DNA of 21,752 nt from CAZNFR01 sp964572225 (GCA_964572225.1 CAZNFR010000061.1:1-21752), one strand, 5' to 3'; numbered from the stretch's first letter, positions 1 to 7,074 are shown. Notes: generated by a model from the letters alone, not told the origin. Made by a program: numbers and translations.

Positions 1-137
1 GGAGAGTAGTTTCCCTTCTCAATGGCAATAATGGTTTGACGGGACACTTCAACCTTATCTGCCAGTTCCTGCTGGGTCATCTCTCCTTTCATGAAGCGGA
101 GAGTGCGGATGTTGTTGTTTATATATCTTTTTACCAT
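1..137 (-). CDS. XRE-family helix-turn-helix regulator, partial (C-terminus beyond left edge)
   Basis: The reverse strand opens with ATG at 137 and reads MVKRYINNNIRTLRFMKGEM, then a TQQELADKVEVSRQTIIAIE helix-turn-helix, running off the left edge after about 45 codons. The 'TQQELAxxVxVSRQTIxAIEKG' pattern is typical of small (about 65-75 aa) YozG-like XRE DNA-binding proteins. It starts 4 nt after the stop of the upstream membrane protein gene, and AAAGGA inside the end of that gene can serve as its ribosome site, so the two are almost certainly cotranscribed. Small HTH proteins of this type commonly sit beside a membrane protein of unknown function. The direct repeats before the pair (639-678) are a natural candidate for its operator. 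The function is seen at family level only; the regulated genes are unknown. Confidence 0.9.
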   Translation of the reverse strand, partial: MVKRYINNNIRTLRFMKGEMTQQELADKVEVSRQTIIAIEKGNYS

Positions 138-141
138 GAGA

Positions 142-585
142 CTATCCTTTCCTGAAATAATAGATCTGAGAACTGTTTTCGATTATTTCCGATAGTAGTC
201 CGGAAAAAACAAAGGCAATAAACAGTCCGTAAACCGGCATACCCACAGCAAGTAGCAGGAAAGATATAAAAAGTCCTCCTGAAAAAGCATAATGCGAGTT
301 TCGGGTTGCCCTCAACTGGATCAGCTTTATCCTTTCATCCTTGACTGGTATATCCTCTTCACGGATGGCTATGGCGTTGATAATGTGAAAAATAATGTAA
401 ATTATAATCCTTGCTACAATATTTACAAGCATATAAATGAGAAATAACTTTCCCCAGATCCGAAAATCTGTAGTCAGATTGAACTGTCCGGATAGATGCC
501 GCTGGTAAACAATCCAGGAATACACCGCAGTGATGAGAATACCACTGAAGATGTTGACGTAACTTTCTTTTTCTTGGTATGACAT
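142..585 (-). CDS. Small multipass membrane protein paired with HTH regulator
   Basis: A 147-residue protein with hydrophobic segments at about 11-28, 46-74 (long, perhaps one helix plus an amphipathic part), 100-115 and 117-134, separated by a charged loop at 75-97. The loop contains 'DERIKLIQLRATRNSHY', which resembles the DERxxxIxxKAxRxS motif in DUF2178-like predicted membrane proteins encoded next to XRE regulators; I cannot assign the family with certainty. It has no signal peptide or catalytic motif that I recognise. The start is the ATG at 585. A TAnnTTTG -7 box at 641-648 lies about 55 nt upstream. The stop precedes the HTH gene by 4 nt. Function is unknown; by context it may be a sensor or a target of the regulator. 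Confidence 0.8.
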   Translation of the reverse strand: MSYQEKESYVNIFSGILITAVYSWIVYQRHLSGQFNLTTDFRIWGKLFLIYMLVNIVARIIIYIIFHIINAIAIREEDIPVKDERIKLIQLRATRNSHYAFSGGLFISFLLLAVGMPVYGLFIAFVFSGLLSEIIENSSQIYYFRKG

Positions 586-638
586 AAGGCAAAATTTTTA
601 ATGTATATTCGATTTAACAATATGTAAAAGTAACTAGT

Positions 639-678
639 CACAAAGTTAAGTAAAAATAACACAAAGTAAAGTTAAGTA
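639..678. repeat. 11-bp direct repeats, candidate operator
   Basis: AAAGTTAAGTA occurs exactly at 642-652 and again at 668-678, 26 bp apart. Each copy is preceded by a CACAAAG element (639-645 and 660-666), though with different spacing. A related GTAAAAGTAAC lies at 624-634. The repeats overlap the -7 box of the membrane protein/HTH operon, which fits an operator for the HTH protein. AT-rich low complexity could produce part of this by chance. Confidence 0.5.
641..648 (-). promoter_or_regulatory. Candidate -7 box for the membrane protein/HTH operon
   Basis: On the reverse strand this reads TAACTTTG, an exact match to the Bacteroidota housekeeping -7 consensus TAnnTTTG. It would put the transcription start near 634 and give a leader of about 50 nt. 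The upstream TTTG at 662-665 (reverse strand) is only 13 bases away, shorter than the usual 19-21, so the -33 element is not convincing. The box lies within the left copy of a direct repeat, as expected for a repressor-controlled promoter. Confidence 0.5.
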
Positions 679-778
679 TACATATTTTTTACTTTTTCGC
701 TCAATTATCCAGTTTTGCTGTATATGCAGATTGCCCTTCAAGCTTATTTTTATACTTTTCAAGCAAATTAAACAAGCT

Positions 779-1414
779 ATGAAGATTCTGGATTTTTCTC
801 ATTCGCTTACCAATACCATGACCGTTTTTAATAATGCTGAAAGGCCGGTCATTTCCCGGGTGGCAAGCATTGAATCACAAGGTTATGCCCAGTTTCACGT
901 TTCCATGTATTCGCATAACGGTACCCACATTGATGCTCCTGCTCACATCCTGAAGGGACGGCCTCATCTGGACGATTTTCCTCCGGAAAAATTTACAGGA
1001 AAGGCAATCGTGATCGATTGCACAGGTACAGGTACATGGATTGGAGAGGAGATCCTGAAACAAAATGCCGACAAAATTGAAGAGGTGGATTTTGTCTTGC
1101 TGCGAACGGGTTGGGATGAGAAATGGGGGACTGAAAATTATATCCGGGATTTCCCTGTACTCACACCCGCTGCCGCCCAATGGCTGATCCGGTTTCCCCT
1201 AAAAGGGGTTGGTACCGATGCCATTTCCTTTGATCCCTATTCCAGTACCGATCTGCCTGTGCATAAGATATTTCTGGGAAGAGACCTCATTCTGATCGAA
1301 AATCTCCGGGGATTAAAAAAAGCAGGAGAAACGGTTTTTACCTTCTCCTGCTTTCCGCTTCCTTTCGAGGAAGCCGACGGTTCACCAGTCAGAGCGGTTG
1401 GTTATATGGATTGA
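779..1414 (+). CDS. Cyclase/kynurenine-formamidase-like family hydrolase
   Basis: From the ATG at 779 the protein has 211 residues, the usual length of the cyclase family (PF04199; KynB and relatives). Residues 46-56 read HNGTHIDAPAH, the family's metal-binding HxGTHxDxPxH motif, whose His and Asp residues bind Zn or Mn and activate water. These cytoplasmic enzymes hydrolyse amides or cyclic esters such as N-formylkynurenine, isatin or other small substrates; the real substrate cannot be told from sequence. The open frame extends upstream to a TTG at 731, but residues added there (MPFKLIFILFKQIKQA) do not look like family sequence, so the ATG is preferred. No tryptophan-catabolism genes are nearby and it appears monocistronic. 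It converges on the vWA gene with 13 nt between stops. No exact TAnnTTTG box was found; TACTTTTC at 753-760 is a one-mismatch candidate. Confidence 0.85.
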   Translation: MKILDFSHSLTNTMTVFNNAERPVISRVASIESQGYAQFHVSMYSHNGTHIDAPAHILKGRPHLDDFPPEKFTGKAIVIDCTGTGTWIGEEILKQNADKIEEVDFVLLRTGWDEKWGTENYIRDFPVLTPAAAQWLIRFPLKGVGTDAISFDPYSSTDLPVHKIFLGRDLILIENLRGLKKAGETVFTFSCFPLPFEEADGSPVRAVGYMD

Positions 1415-1427
1415 TCCGGTTTATTTA

Positions 1428-3416
1428 TCATTTTTTGGAAAGCAATCCAAGACTCTCCGAAGTTTTTACCAGCCGGATAAACTCTTTTCTGTACCCTTCA
1501 GAATCCTTCCCTTCTGCCAATTGAGCCAGGTCCATTACACCTCCGGTATCCAGAGTTTTGTTAAATTCCGATTCCCTAAGGATCATTCCAAATCCGGCTA
1601 CCGCTGCAGAGAATTTCAGATTGTCACTGGCATTTTTCAGGCTTACAATTTCCCCCTGCACAGGCCTTTCCACCAGTATGCTCGTATTGCCATCCGGCTT
1701 TTTATACCTGAGTTTAATAGTCAGGAGTTCAGCTTCGGGGTCCGGAGCAATATTAACGGTTGAAGGGTCTTTCTGGTACTTAAGCGGATCTACTCCGGGG
1801 ACCTTACTATCCGAACCGGCAGGAATAATTTCATAAAGAGCGGTTACGGTATGTCCTGCCCCCATCTCTCCTGCATCCTTTTTATCATCATTGAAATCTT
1901 CGTCATTTAAAAGTCGGTTTTCATAACCCACTAATCTGTAAGCTTTTACTCTTGCAGGATTAAATTCAAGCTGGAATTTTACATCCTTTGCTACCGTATA
2001 TAGGGTACCGGCAAATTCTGAAACCATGTTTTTTCGGGCTTCCTGAATATTATCAATATACGCATAGTTCCCGTTGCCTTTGTTGGCAATGATTTCCATT
2101 TTATCATCCTTGTAATTCCCCATTCCAAACCCGAGTACGGTAATGTATATCCCACGATCACGCTCTTTTTCTACCATTCTCTCCATTTCTGCATTACTCG
2201 AGATTCCCACATTGAAATCCCCATCAGTAGCGAGGATGATCCGGTTATTTCCTCCCTCCAAATAGTTTTTCGATGCTTCCTTATACGCCAGCATCAGGCC
2301 TTCTCCGCCGGCAGTAGATCCACCTGCCTGCAGTTTATCCAGGGCAGCAAGGATTTTTTCCTTCTCATTACCAGGTGTGGATTCCAGTACAAGTCCTGCA
2401 GCACCGGCGTAAACCACAATCGCTACCCGGTCTTCCGGTCTTAATTCATTGACCAGCAGTCGGAAGGATTGCTTTAAAAGGGGAAGCTTGTTGAAATCGG
2501 ACATGGATCCCGAAACATCCAGAAGAAAGACCAGGTTTGACGGAGGAAGCTGGGATTTTTCCATTTCCTTTGCCTTCAGTCCCACATGCAGCAGCTGATG
2601 ATCTGGATTCCACGGACAAACAGAGAGTTCGGTGCTCACCGAGAAGGGATGTTCATCTTCCGGCTCGGGATAATCATAGGTAAAATAATTGATCATTTCC
2701 TCGATTCGGACTGCATCTTTGGGAGGAAGCTGTCCCATATTAAGGAACCTCCGGATATTTGAATAAGAAGCCTTGTCAACGTCTACCGAAAATGTCGAAA
2801 GCGGCGCATTATACACATCCTTAAATCCGTTCTCATGGATGCTTTTGTAGCCTTCTGTATTATGCTGCACATAACTGTTCTCAGCATACATATCATAGGA
2901 GGCAGGATGGGATGCCGATTTGCGGGAAACAATTCCCCTTATCGATCCGGTAAGCTGATGAGAGGCCCTGCTTCCATAACCCACAACCACCACTTCCTCC
3001 AGCTCCATTTCAGCAGGTACCAGGTATGCATCCACCACTTTTCTGCCTTCCACCCGTATTTCTTCACTTTCGTATCCAATAAAGTTGAATACCAATACCG
3101 GATCTTTACTCAGGAGAGTGTGGGTGTAACTCCCGTTCCCGTCACTTATGGTTCCATTCGAACTGTTCTTTTCCAGAATGGATACCCCGGGAAGAGGATG
3201 ATTGTTTTCATCATAAACGGTCCCGCTTACGGTTATCAAATCCTGTCCAATGGACGTAAAACCTGATACAGGGGAGAGCAATAGAAATCCTATAAACAGG
3301 ATAAACAGATTTTTAGGAAAATTTTCGAGAAATTTTCCGGTTTTTATTTTACGAAAAGCAAATTCTGATTTTTCCTGATTATTCTTTTTTTGTGAAAATT
3401 GATTCTGTGTCTTCAT
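1428..3416 (-). CDS. YfbK-type von Willebrand factor A protein with N-terminal SusC-like module
   Basis: A 662-residue envelope protein. Residues 1-35 are basic and polar, then a hydrophobic segment at about 36-51 acts as a signal peptide or anchor. Residues about 62-133 form a carboxypeptidase-regulatory-like beta domain, followed by LEEVVVVGYG (139-148) and an 'LTGSIRG' stretch, which resembles the start of SusC-type TonB-dependent receptors, but no barrel follows. Next come the vWA-associated N domain (about 200-290, with 'STFSVDVDKASYSNIRRFL'), a vWA domain (about 293-470) with an intact MIDAS site (D300-x-S302-x-S304, T368, D398), and a DUF3520-like C-terminal domain (about 475-655). vWA domains bind protein ligands through a metal ion. 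It is divergent from the sigma factor gene, which suggests a shared regulon or signal. No exact housekeeping -7 box precedes it. The domain assignment is firm; its role as a signal input or output of the sigma system is inference. Confidence 0.92.
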   Translation of the reverse strand: MKTQNQFSQKKNNQEKSEFAFRKIKTGKFLENFPKNLFILFIGFLLLSPVSGFTSIGQDLITVSGTVYDENNHPLPGVSILEKNSSNGTISDGNGSYTHTLLSKDPVLVFNFIGYESEEIRVEGRKVVDAYLVPAEMELEEVVVVGYGSRASHQLTGSIRGIVSRKSASHPASYDMYAENSYVQHNTEGYKSIHENGFKDVYNAPLSTFSVDVDKASYSNIRRFLNMGQLPPKDAVRIEEMINYFTYDYPEPEDEHPFSVSTELSVCPWNPDHQLLHVGLKAKEMEKSQLPPSNLVFLLDVSGSMSDFNKLPLLKQSFRLLVNELRPEDRVAIVVYAGAAGLVLESTPGNEKEKILAALDKLQAGGSTAGGEGLMLAYKEASKNYLEGGNNRIILATDGDFNVGISSNAEMERMVEKERDRGIYITVLGFGMGNYKDDKMEIIANKGNGNYAYIDNIQEARKNMVSEFAGTLYTVAKDVKFQLEFNPARVKAYRLVGYENRLLNDEDFNDDKKDAGEMGAGHTVTALYEIIPAGSDSKVPGVDPLKYQKDPSTVNIAPDPEAELLTIKLRYKKPDGNTSILVERPVQGEIVSLKNASDNLKFSAAVAGFGMILRESEFNKTLDTGGVMDLAQLAEGKDSEGYRKEFIRLVKTSESLGLLSKK

Positions 3417-3438
3417 GACTATATGATTTTGATTTCAT

Positions 3439-3458
3439 AAAGAGGATGATCCCTCTTT
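3439..3458 (-). other. Hairpin in the leader of the vWA gene
   Basis: AAAGAGG (3439-3445) and CCTCTTT (3452-3458) are perfect 7-bp complements around a 6-nt loop. The structure lies 23-42 nt before the vWA ATG at 3416. In the vWA transcript the 5' arm contains an AGAGGG purine run. It could be a 5' leader structure affecting stability or ribosome access. No U-run typical of a terminator follows on the vWA strand, while on the other strand TTTT is part of the arm and its edge. Confidence 0.4.
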
Positions 3459-3511
3459 TAAGATTCCATAAACTCAGATGCATTTTTTTTCAGTATTTTA
3501 AAGGAAATGAA

Positions 3512-3542
3512 TATAAATCATTATAAATCAGTTATTTATAAT
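3512..3542. repeat. Tandem TATAAATCA plus inverted repeat in the divergent vWA/sigma intergenic region
   Basis: TATAAATCA occurs at 3512-3520 and 3522-3530, exactly one helical turn apart. ATTATAAAT (3520-3528) and ATTTATAAT (3534-3542) form a perfect 9-bp inverted repeat with a 5-nt spacer. It lies about mid-way in the 264-bp region between the vWA and sigma factor starts, where an operator for both genes is expected. There is no exact TAnnTTTG box on either strand of this region. The high AT content makes chance a real alternative. Nothing else was found in the intergenic region beyond the leader hairpin. Confidence 0.4.
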
Positions 3543-3680
3543 TGAGTATTTTTTGTCATACCCTGGATACCTCTTCATGCACCAAGGAAATCCGGACCAT
3601 TTTGGATTAAAATTTTGTAATACGGATATTCTTAACGAATTTTAGTACCCCGGGAGGGATATTTTTAAATCAAGACCTTT

Positions 3681-4262
3681 TTGAAACAGGACCAAAGGAA
3701 TAACAATAGTGATCAGCAACTGCTTGATGAGTTCATCACCAGGGGAGACATTGAAACCCTGGGTATCCTCTACGCCCGCTATATGCATCTTGTTTACGGG
3801 GTTTGCCTGAAATACTTTCACGACCGTGAAAGATCCGGGGATCTGGTGATGCAGATTTTTGAGAAATTAGTGGTAGAGGTTCCTAAACATGATATCCGCA
3901 ATTTCCGCAGCTGGTTGTACGTCCTGACTAAAAATTCCTGTCTGATGGAATTAAGAAAAGAAAAGGCAAGATCCGAAAAAGAAAAAATTTTTTTCATTGA
4001 GCAGGGAAATTTTATGGAATCGGGAGCAGAAATGCATCCTGTAGATGAGGACCCGGAAAAATGGACCGATGCTCTCCGGGATTGTATATCCAGATTAAAA
4101 GCAGAACAAAAAGCCTGCATCGAATTGTTTTATTACAAGGATAAATGTTACAGGGAGATTGCGGATATTTTGGAATTGGATGAAAAAAAGGTTAAGAGTT
4201 TCCTTCAGAATGGAAAAAGAAACCTGAAGATATGCCTTGAAAAATATGAGGTCGAGCAATAA
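3681..4262 (+). CDS. ECF-type RNA polymerase sigma factor
   Basis: A 193-residue sigma-70 family protein with only regions 2 and 4, the ECF layout. Region 2 spans about 14-95 ('LGILYARYMHLVYGVCLKYF', then 'DLVMQIFEKLV' for core binding and -10 recognition). Region 4 spans about 126-185 and has the helix-turn-helix 'YREIADILELDEKKVKSFLQ'. It would direct RNA polymerase to a dedicated promoter set. The start is uncertain: the only reasonable initiator is the TTG at 3681, with an in-frame stop 15 nt before it and no ATG until residue 35, well inside region 2. A GGGAGGG lies at 3652-3658, too far for a normal ribosome site. It overlaps the anti-sigma-like gene by 17 nt, the usual arrangement for a sigma factor and its inhibitor. 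The target promoters are unknown; the divergent vWA gene is the obvious first candidate. Confidence 0.9.
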   Translation: MKQDQRNNNSDQQLLDEFITRGDIETLGILYARYMHLVYGVCLKYFHDRERSGDLVMQIFEKLVVEVPKHDIRNFRSWLYVLTKNSCLMELRKEKARSEKEKIFFIEQGNFMESGAEMHPVDEDPEKWTDALRDCISRLKAEQKACIELFYYKDKCYREIADILELDEKKVKSFLQNGKRNLKICLEKYEVEQ

Positions 4263-5583
4263 GGACATAGGAAACTGGAAGCAATGGCTTGATTACCTGA
4301 GATCGAAAATCTCCGGCAGGGAAAGAAATGTGTTTGAACGGGAACTGGAGAAAGACGAATTCAGCAGGGAAGCTGCGGAGGGTTTCAGTCTTTTCGATCC
4401 GGAACTTCTCAATAAGGATCTGGAGAATCTGGAGCGCAGATTAGGCAGAAGGGTCCGGTCATCTCAAAAAAGACTTTTCCTGAGAATTGCTGCCTCAATT
4501 GTCATTCTTCTTGGCCTGGGATTTGCCTGGATCGCTGTTTTTGACACCCGTTTGCCTGACTTTTTCGCTGATCCGGCGGTTACCCAGAACCTGGACGAAC
4601 CGGTTAAGACTGAAAAGAAGGGATCTTCAGAGGAGGTGGAGGAAGATAATGATCCCCCGGCAGATGAATCCGAATACCGGGAAGAGTTGGAAGAATCCAC
4701 GGAGGTCAGGCAACCCGCAGCAGGTACTAATGAAAGTCTGCCCCCCGAAGATTTTGCCCGGGAGAAAGAGGAAACGGCCGATATTGAAGCTGGCGAAATC
4801 CCCATGCCCCAAAGGGCTGAAAAAGTGCAAGACTTTTCCGATACAGATATACGAAAAATTGAAAGCAGGAAAGCAGCAGATATGGCAAAAAGAACCCTCT
4901 CGGGGGTTGATATCCCTGATGCTCCTGCCTCCGACTATGATCGGGCCTTGATTCAGGGAAGGGTTATTTCTGCAGAGGATAAAAATCCGGTCCCCGGGGC
5001 CAACGTGATGATTTCGGGAACCAAACTGGGTACCGTTACCGATATGGAAGGACAATTTACCCTGGAGGTGGATGATACCGGTGAGGTAAGTCTGACCACC
5101 CAGTTTATCGGGATGTATGATCAGACGGTTACCACCTCAACAGGGTCCAATGTTGAGATCCAGCTTGAGCCCGATGTGAGCAGCCTGGATGAAGTTGTGA
5201 TTATTGGTTACGGAAGCTCCCGGAAAAGCGATGTGACAGGAGCAGTTGAAACCATTAATATGGAGGAGCTGAATCAGGGATCAGATTATGTTGAACCTCT
5301 TCCCGAAGGAGGCTACAATGAATTCAGGGATTATATCAGTGAAAACCTGGTTTACCCTGATGGTCATGAAGACAGGAACCGGGAGGTCGTGGTGCTGCGT
5401 TTTACCCTTTCGAAAATAGGTCGACCTGAAAATATTGTGGTACTTCGAAGTCCGGGGCATGATTTTTCCGCTGAGGCAATCAGACTCCTTGAAAAAGGTC
5501 CGGACTGGAACAACGCCAGCATGAACGGAATGGATCTGCCGGATATTTCCGTAAAAGTCAGAATCGTGTTCAAAAAAGAATAA
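4246..5583 (+). CDS. Anti-sigma-like membrane protein fused to a SusC-like module and a TonB C-terminal domain
   Basis: From the ATG at 4246 the protein has 445 residues; the frame also permits a TTG start three codons earlier. Residues 1-77 are a charged cytoplasmic part, in the place where anti-sigma factors hold their sigma. A single membrane helix lies at about 79-99. Residues about 115-185 are a periplasmic linker rich in Glu, Asp and Pro. Residues about 236-310 form a carboxypeptidase-regulatory-like domain. LDEVVIIGYG (314-323) followed by 'RKSDVTGAVETI' closely resembles the N-terminal plug entry of SusC-type receptors. Residues about 355-444 match a TonB C-terminal domain ('YNEFRDYISENLVYPDG', 'VVVLRFTLSKIGRPENI'). 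The start lies inside the sigma gene, implying translational coupling. The anti-sigma role rests on position and topology, since no zinc-binding ZAS motif is present. It could instead be a TonB-family transducer that happens to sit with a sigma factor. Confidence 0.85.
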   Translation: MRSSNKDIGNWKQWLDYLRSKISGRERNVFERELEKDEFSREAAEGFSLFDPELLNKDLENLERRLGRRVRSSQKRLFLRIAASIVILLGLGFAWIAVFDTRLPDFFADPAVTQNLDEPVKTEKKGSSEEVEEDNDPPADESEYREELEESTEVRQPAAGTNESLPPEDFAREKEETADIEAGEIPMPQRAEKVQDFSDTDIRKIESRKAADMAKRTLSGVDIPDAPASDYDRALIQGRVISAEDKNPVPGANVMISGTKLGTVTDMEGQFTLEVDDTGEVSLTTQFIGMYDQTVTTSTGSNVEIQLEPDVSSLDEVVIIGYGSSRKSDVTGAVETINMEELNQGSDYVEPLPEGGYNEFRDYISENLVYPDGHEDRNREVVVLRFTLSKIGRPENIVVLRSPGHDFSAEAIRLLEKGPDWNNASMNGMDLPDISVKVRIVFKKE

Positions 5584-5750
5584 AGGAAGGCGGGTAGTCC
5601 TAATTTAGAAACTTTCAACCCTTCCCCTCCAATGCCTTTCGGAACAGTACATACAGACTCATTGCTTCCATTCCTTCGGGGCATTTCCTTATACGGCATT
5701 CAGTCAATTTCCTTAACTTGTCAGAGTAGTAATCCAAAAGCAATTCTGAT

Positions 5751-6953
5751 ATGCACAATCAAAATGGAATAAACCGAAGAAACTTCCTGAAAGCAGGCGC
5801 ACTGGGAACCTCTGGATTGATCCTCTCTGGCGGAAAACTAAATGCAGGGAAACAAAAAGATCATGAAGCTTCCATTGTTACCCGCAGGCTGGGATCTACC
5901 GACATAGTCCTTCCGGTAGTTAGTATGGGAGTTATGAGAGCCGATAATCCTGCACTGGTAAGAGCCGCCCTTAAACTTGGGATTGTGCATCTGGATACTG
6001 CCCATGGATACCAGGGGGGGAAGAATGAACAAATGCTTGGACAACTCCTGAGAGATTACCGGAGGGAGGATTTTGTGATTGCAACCAAGATCAACCTTGA
6101 AGGAAAAAACCGGGATACCGGAGAATTTACCGATGAGACCAATCCGGACGATGTGGAACGCATGTTCAATACCAGTCTGGATCGTCTTGGACTTGAGTAT
6201 GTGGATATCCTCTACCTGCATGCCATTTCCTCCCGACAGGCTACCCTGTATAAACCCGTGCTGAAGGAATTTAAAAAGCTGAAGAAGAAAGGTAAGACAA
6301 GGTATCTTGGAGTGTCTACCCACAGCAACATGCCCGAAGTTATCGATGCTGCCGTCGAAAGTAAGGCTTATGATGTTGTATTGACTTCATACAATTTTCA
6401 GATGGAAGGCTGGCAGGAAATGGAAGATGCAATTGCCAGAGCAGCAGAGGCCGGACTCGGAATTGTAGGAATGAAAACCATGGCGGGAGGATTTCTTGAT
6501 AAAGAAAGAACCCTCAAGGTGAACGCGAAAGCTGCTCTCAAATGGGCACTTCAGAATCCGAATATTCATACCACCATTCCTGGGTATACCAGTTTTGGTG
6601 AACTTGAAGAATCCATTTCCGTAATGGAAAACCTGGACCTTTCACCGGAAGAAAAAACGGATCTGGGAGTGGAAGACAAATCCCTTACCTTGTTTTGCCA
6701 GGGCTGCGGTGAGTGCAGGATCAGCTGCCGGAAATCCCTCCCTCTCCCGGATATCATGAGAGCCTATATGTATACTTATGGATATCACCGCTACGAAAAG
6801 GCCCAGTATACCCTGAACTCTACAGGAATTCAATCTGATCCCTGCGCAGATTGCGGGATTTGCACAGCCACTTGTTCAAAGGGCTTTAACCTGGCTGAGA
6901 GAGTCAGGGATGTCTGGAGACTGAAGGAAGTGCCGTCTGAATTTTTTGCCTGA
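5751..6953 (+). CDS. Tat-exported aldo/keto reductase with C-terminal 2x[4Fe-4S] ferredoxin motifs
   Basis: A 400-residue oxidoreductase. A twin-arginine signal (R9-R10, 'NRRNFLKAGALGTSGLILSG') precedes an aldo/keto reductase TIM barrel at about 42-300. The AKR catalytic set is visible: D82 and Y87 in 'LDTAHGY', K113 in 'IATKI' and H157 in 'LYLHA'. The C-terminal part carries C316-x2-C319-x2-C322-x3-C326 and C365-x2-C368-x2-C371-x3-C375, two classic [4Fe-4S] motifs, suggesting electron transfer beyond simple NADPH chemistry. AKR-ferredoxin fusions with Tat signals are known in Bacteroidota and other anaerobes, but their substrates are mostly undetermined. It begins 167 nt after the anti-sigma-like gene in the same direction. 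The gap has no exact TAnnTTTG box and no convincing terminator, so readthrough or use of another sigma factor is possible. The start ATG has no clear Shine-Dalgarno. Confidence 0.92.
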   Translation: MHNQNGINRRNFLKAGALGTSGLILSGGKLNAGKQKDHEASIVTRRLGSTDIVLPVVSMGVMRADNPALVRAALKLGIVHLDTAHGYQGGKNEQMLGQLLRDYRREDFVIATKINLEGKNRDTGEFTDETNPDDVERMFNTSLDRLGLEYVDILYLHAISSRQATLYKPVLKEFKKLKKKGKTRYLGVSTHSNMPEVIDAAVESKAYDVVLTSYNFQMEGWQEMEDAIARAAEAGLGIVGMKTMAGGFLDKERTLKVNAKAALKWALQNPNIHTTIPGYTSFGELEESISVMENLDLSPEEKTDLGVEDKSLTLFCQGCGECRISCRKSLPLPDIMRAYMYTYGYHRYEKAQYTLNSTGIQSDPCADCGICTATCSKGFNLAERVRDVWRLKEVPSEFFA

Positions 6954-7066
6954 GAAATTGATCCGGAAATTCTTGTTTTTACAGATTATGTTAAACTGTA
7001 ATCCTCATTCTATGCAGATTTGAGGTTTTTCAGGATTTTTTTTTAAGATTTTTAGGAGCGGACTTT

Positions 7067-7074
7067 TATATTTG
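7067..7074 (+). promoter_or_regulatory. Candidate -7 box upstream of the secreted DUF6599-like gene
   Basis: TATATTTG matches the Bacteroidota -7 consensus TAnnTTTG exactly. It would give a start near 7081 and a leader of about 45 nt to the ATG at 7126. The region where a -33 TTTG is expected holds only a T-run (7036-7044). The box overlaps the in-frame TTG at 7072, which argues against that TTG as the start codon. Confidence 0.5.

Noticed and set aside
731..778. Upstream TTG extension of the cyclase-family gene
   Set aside because: The extra 16 residues do not fit the family, and the ATG at 779 gives the normal length.
1428..3416. Possible SusC/TonB-dependent receptor because of the VVVGYG signature
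   Set aside because: No plug or barrel sequence follows; the rest is a vWA and DUF3520-like protein.
5631..5695. AATGCC/GGCATT inverted repeat after the anti-sigma-like gene, considered as a terminator
   Set aside because: The loop is over 40 nt and no T-run follows.
5364..5699. 111-codon minus-strand frame reaching into the gap after the anti-sigma-like gene
   Set aside because: Mostly antisense to the TonB_C domain; no homology recognised and no promoter box.
5838..6323. 161-codon open frame on the minus strand
   Set aside because: Antisense to the aldo/keto reductase, which has clear catalytic and signal motifs.
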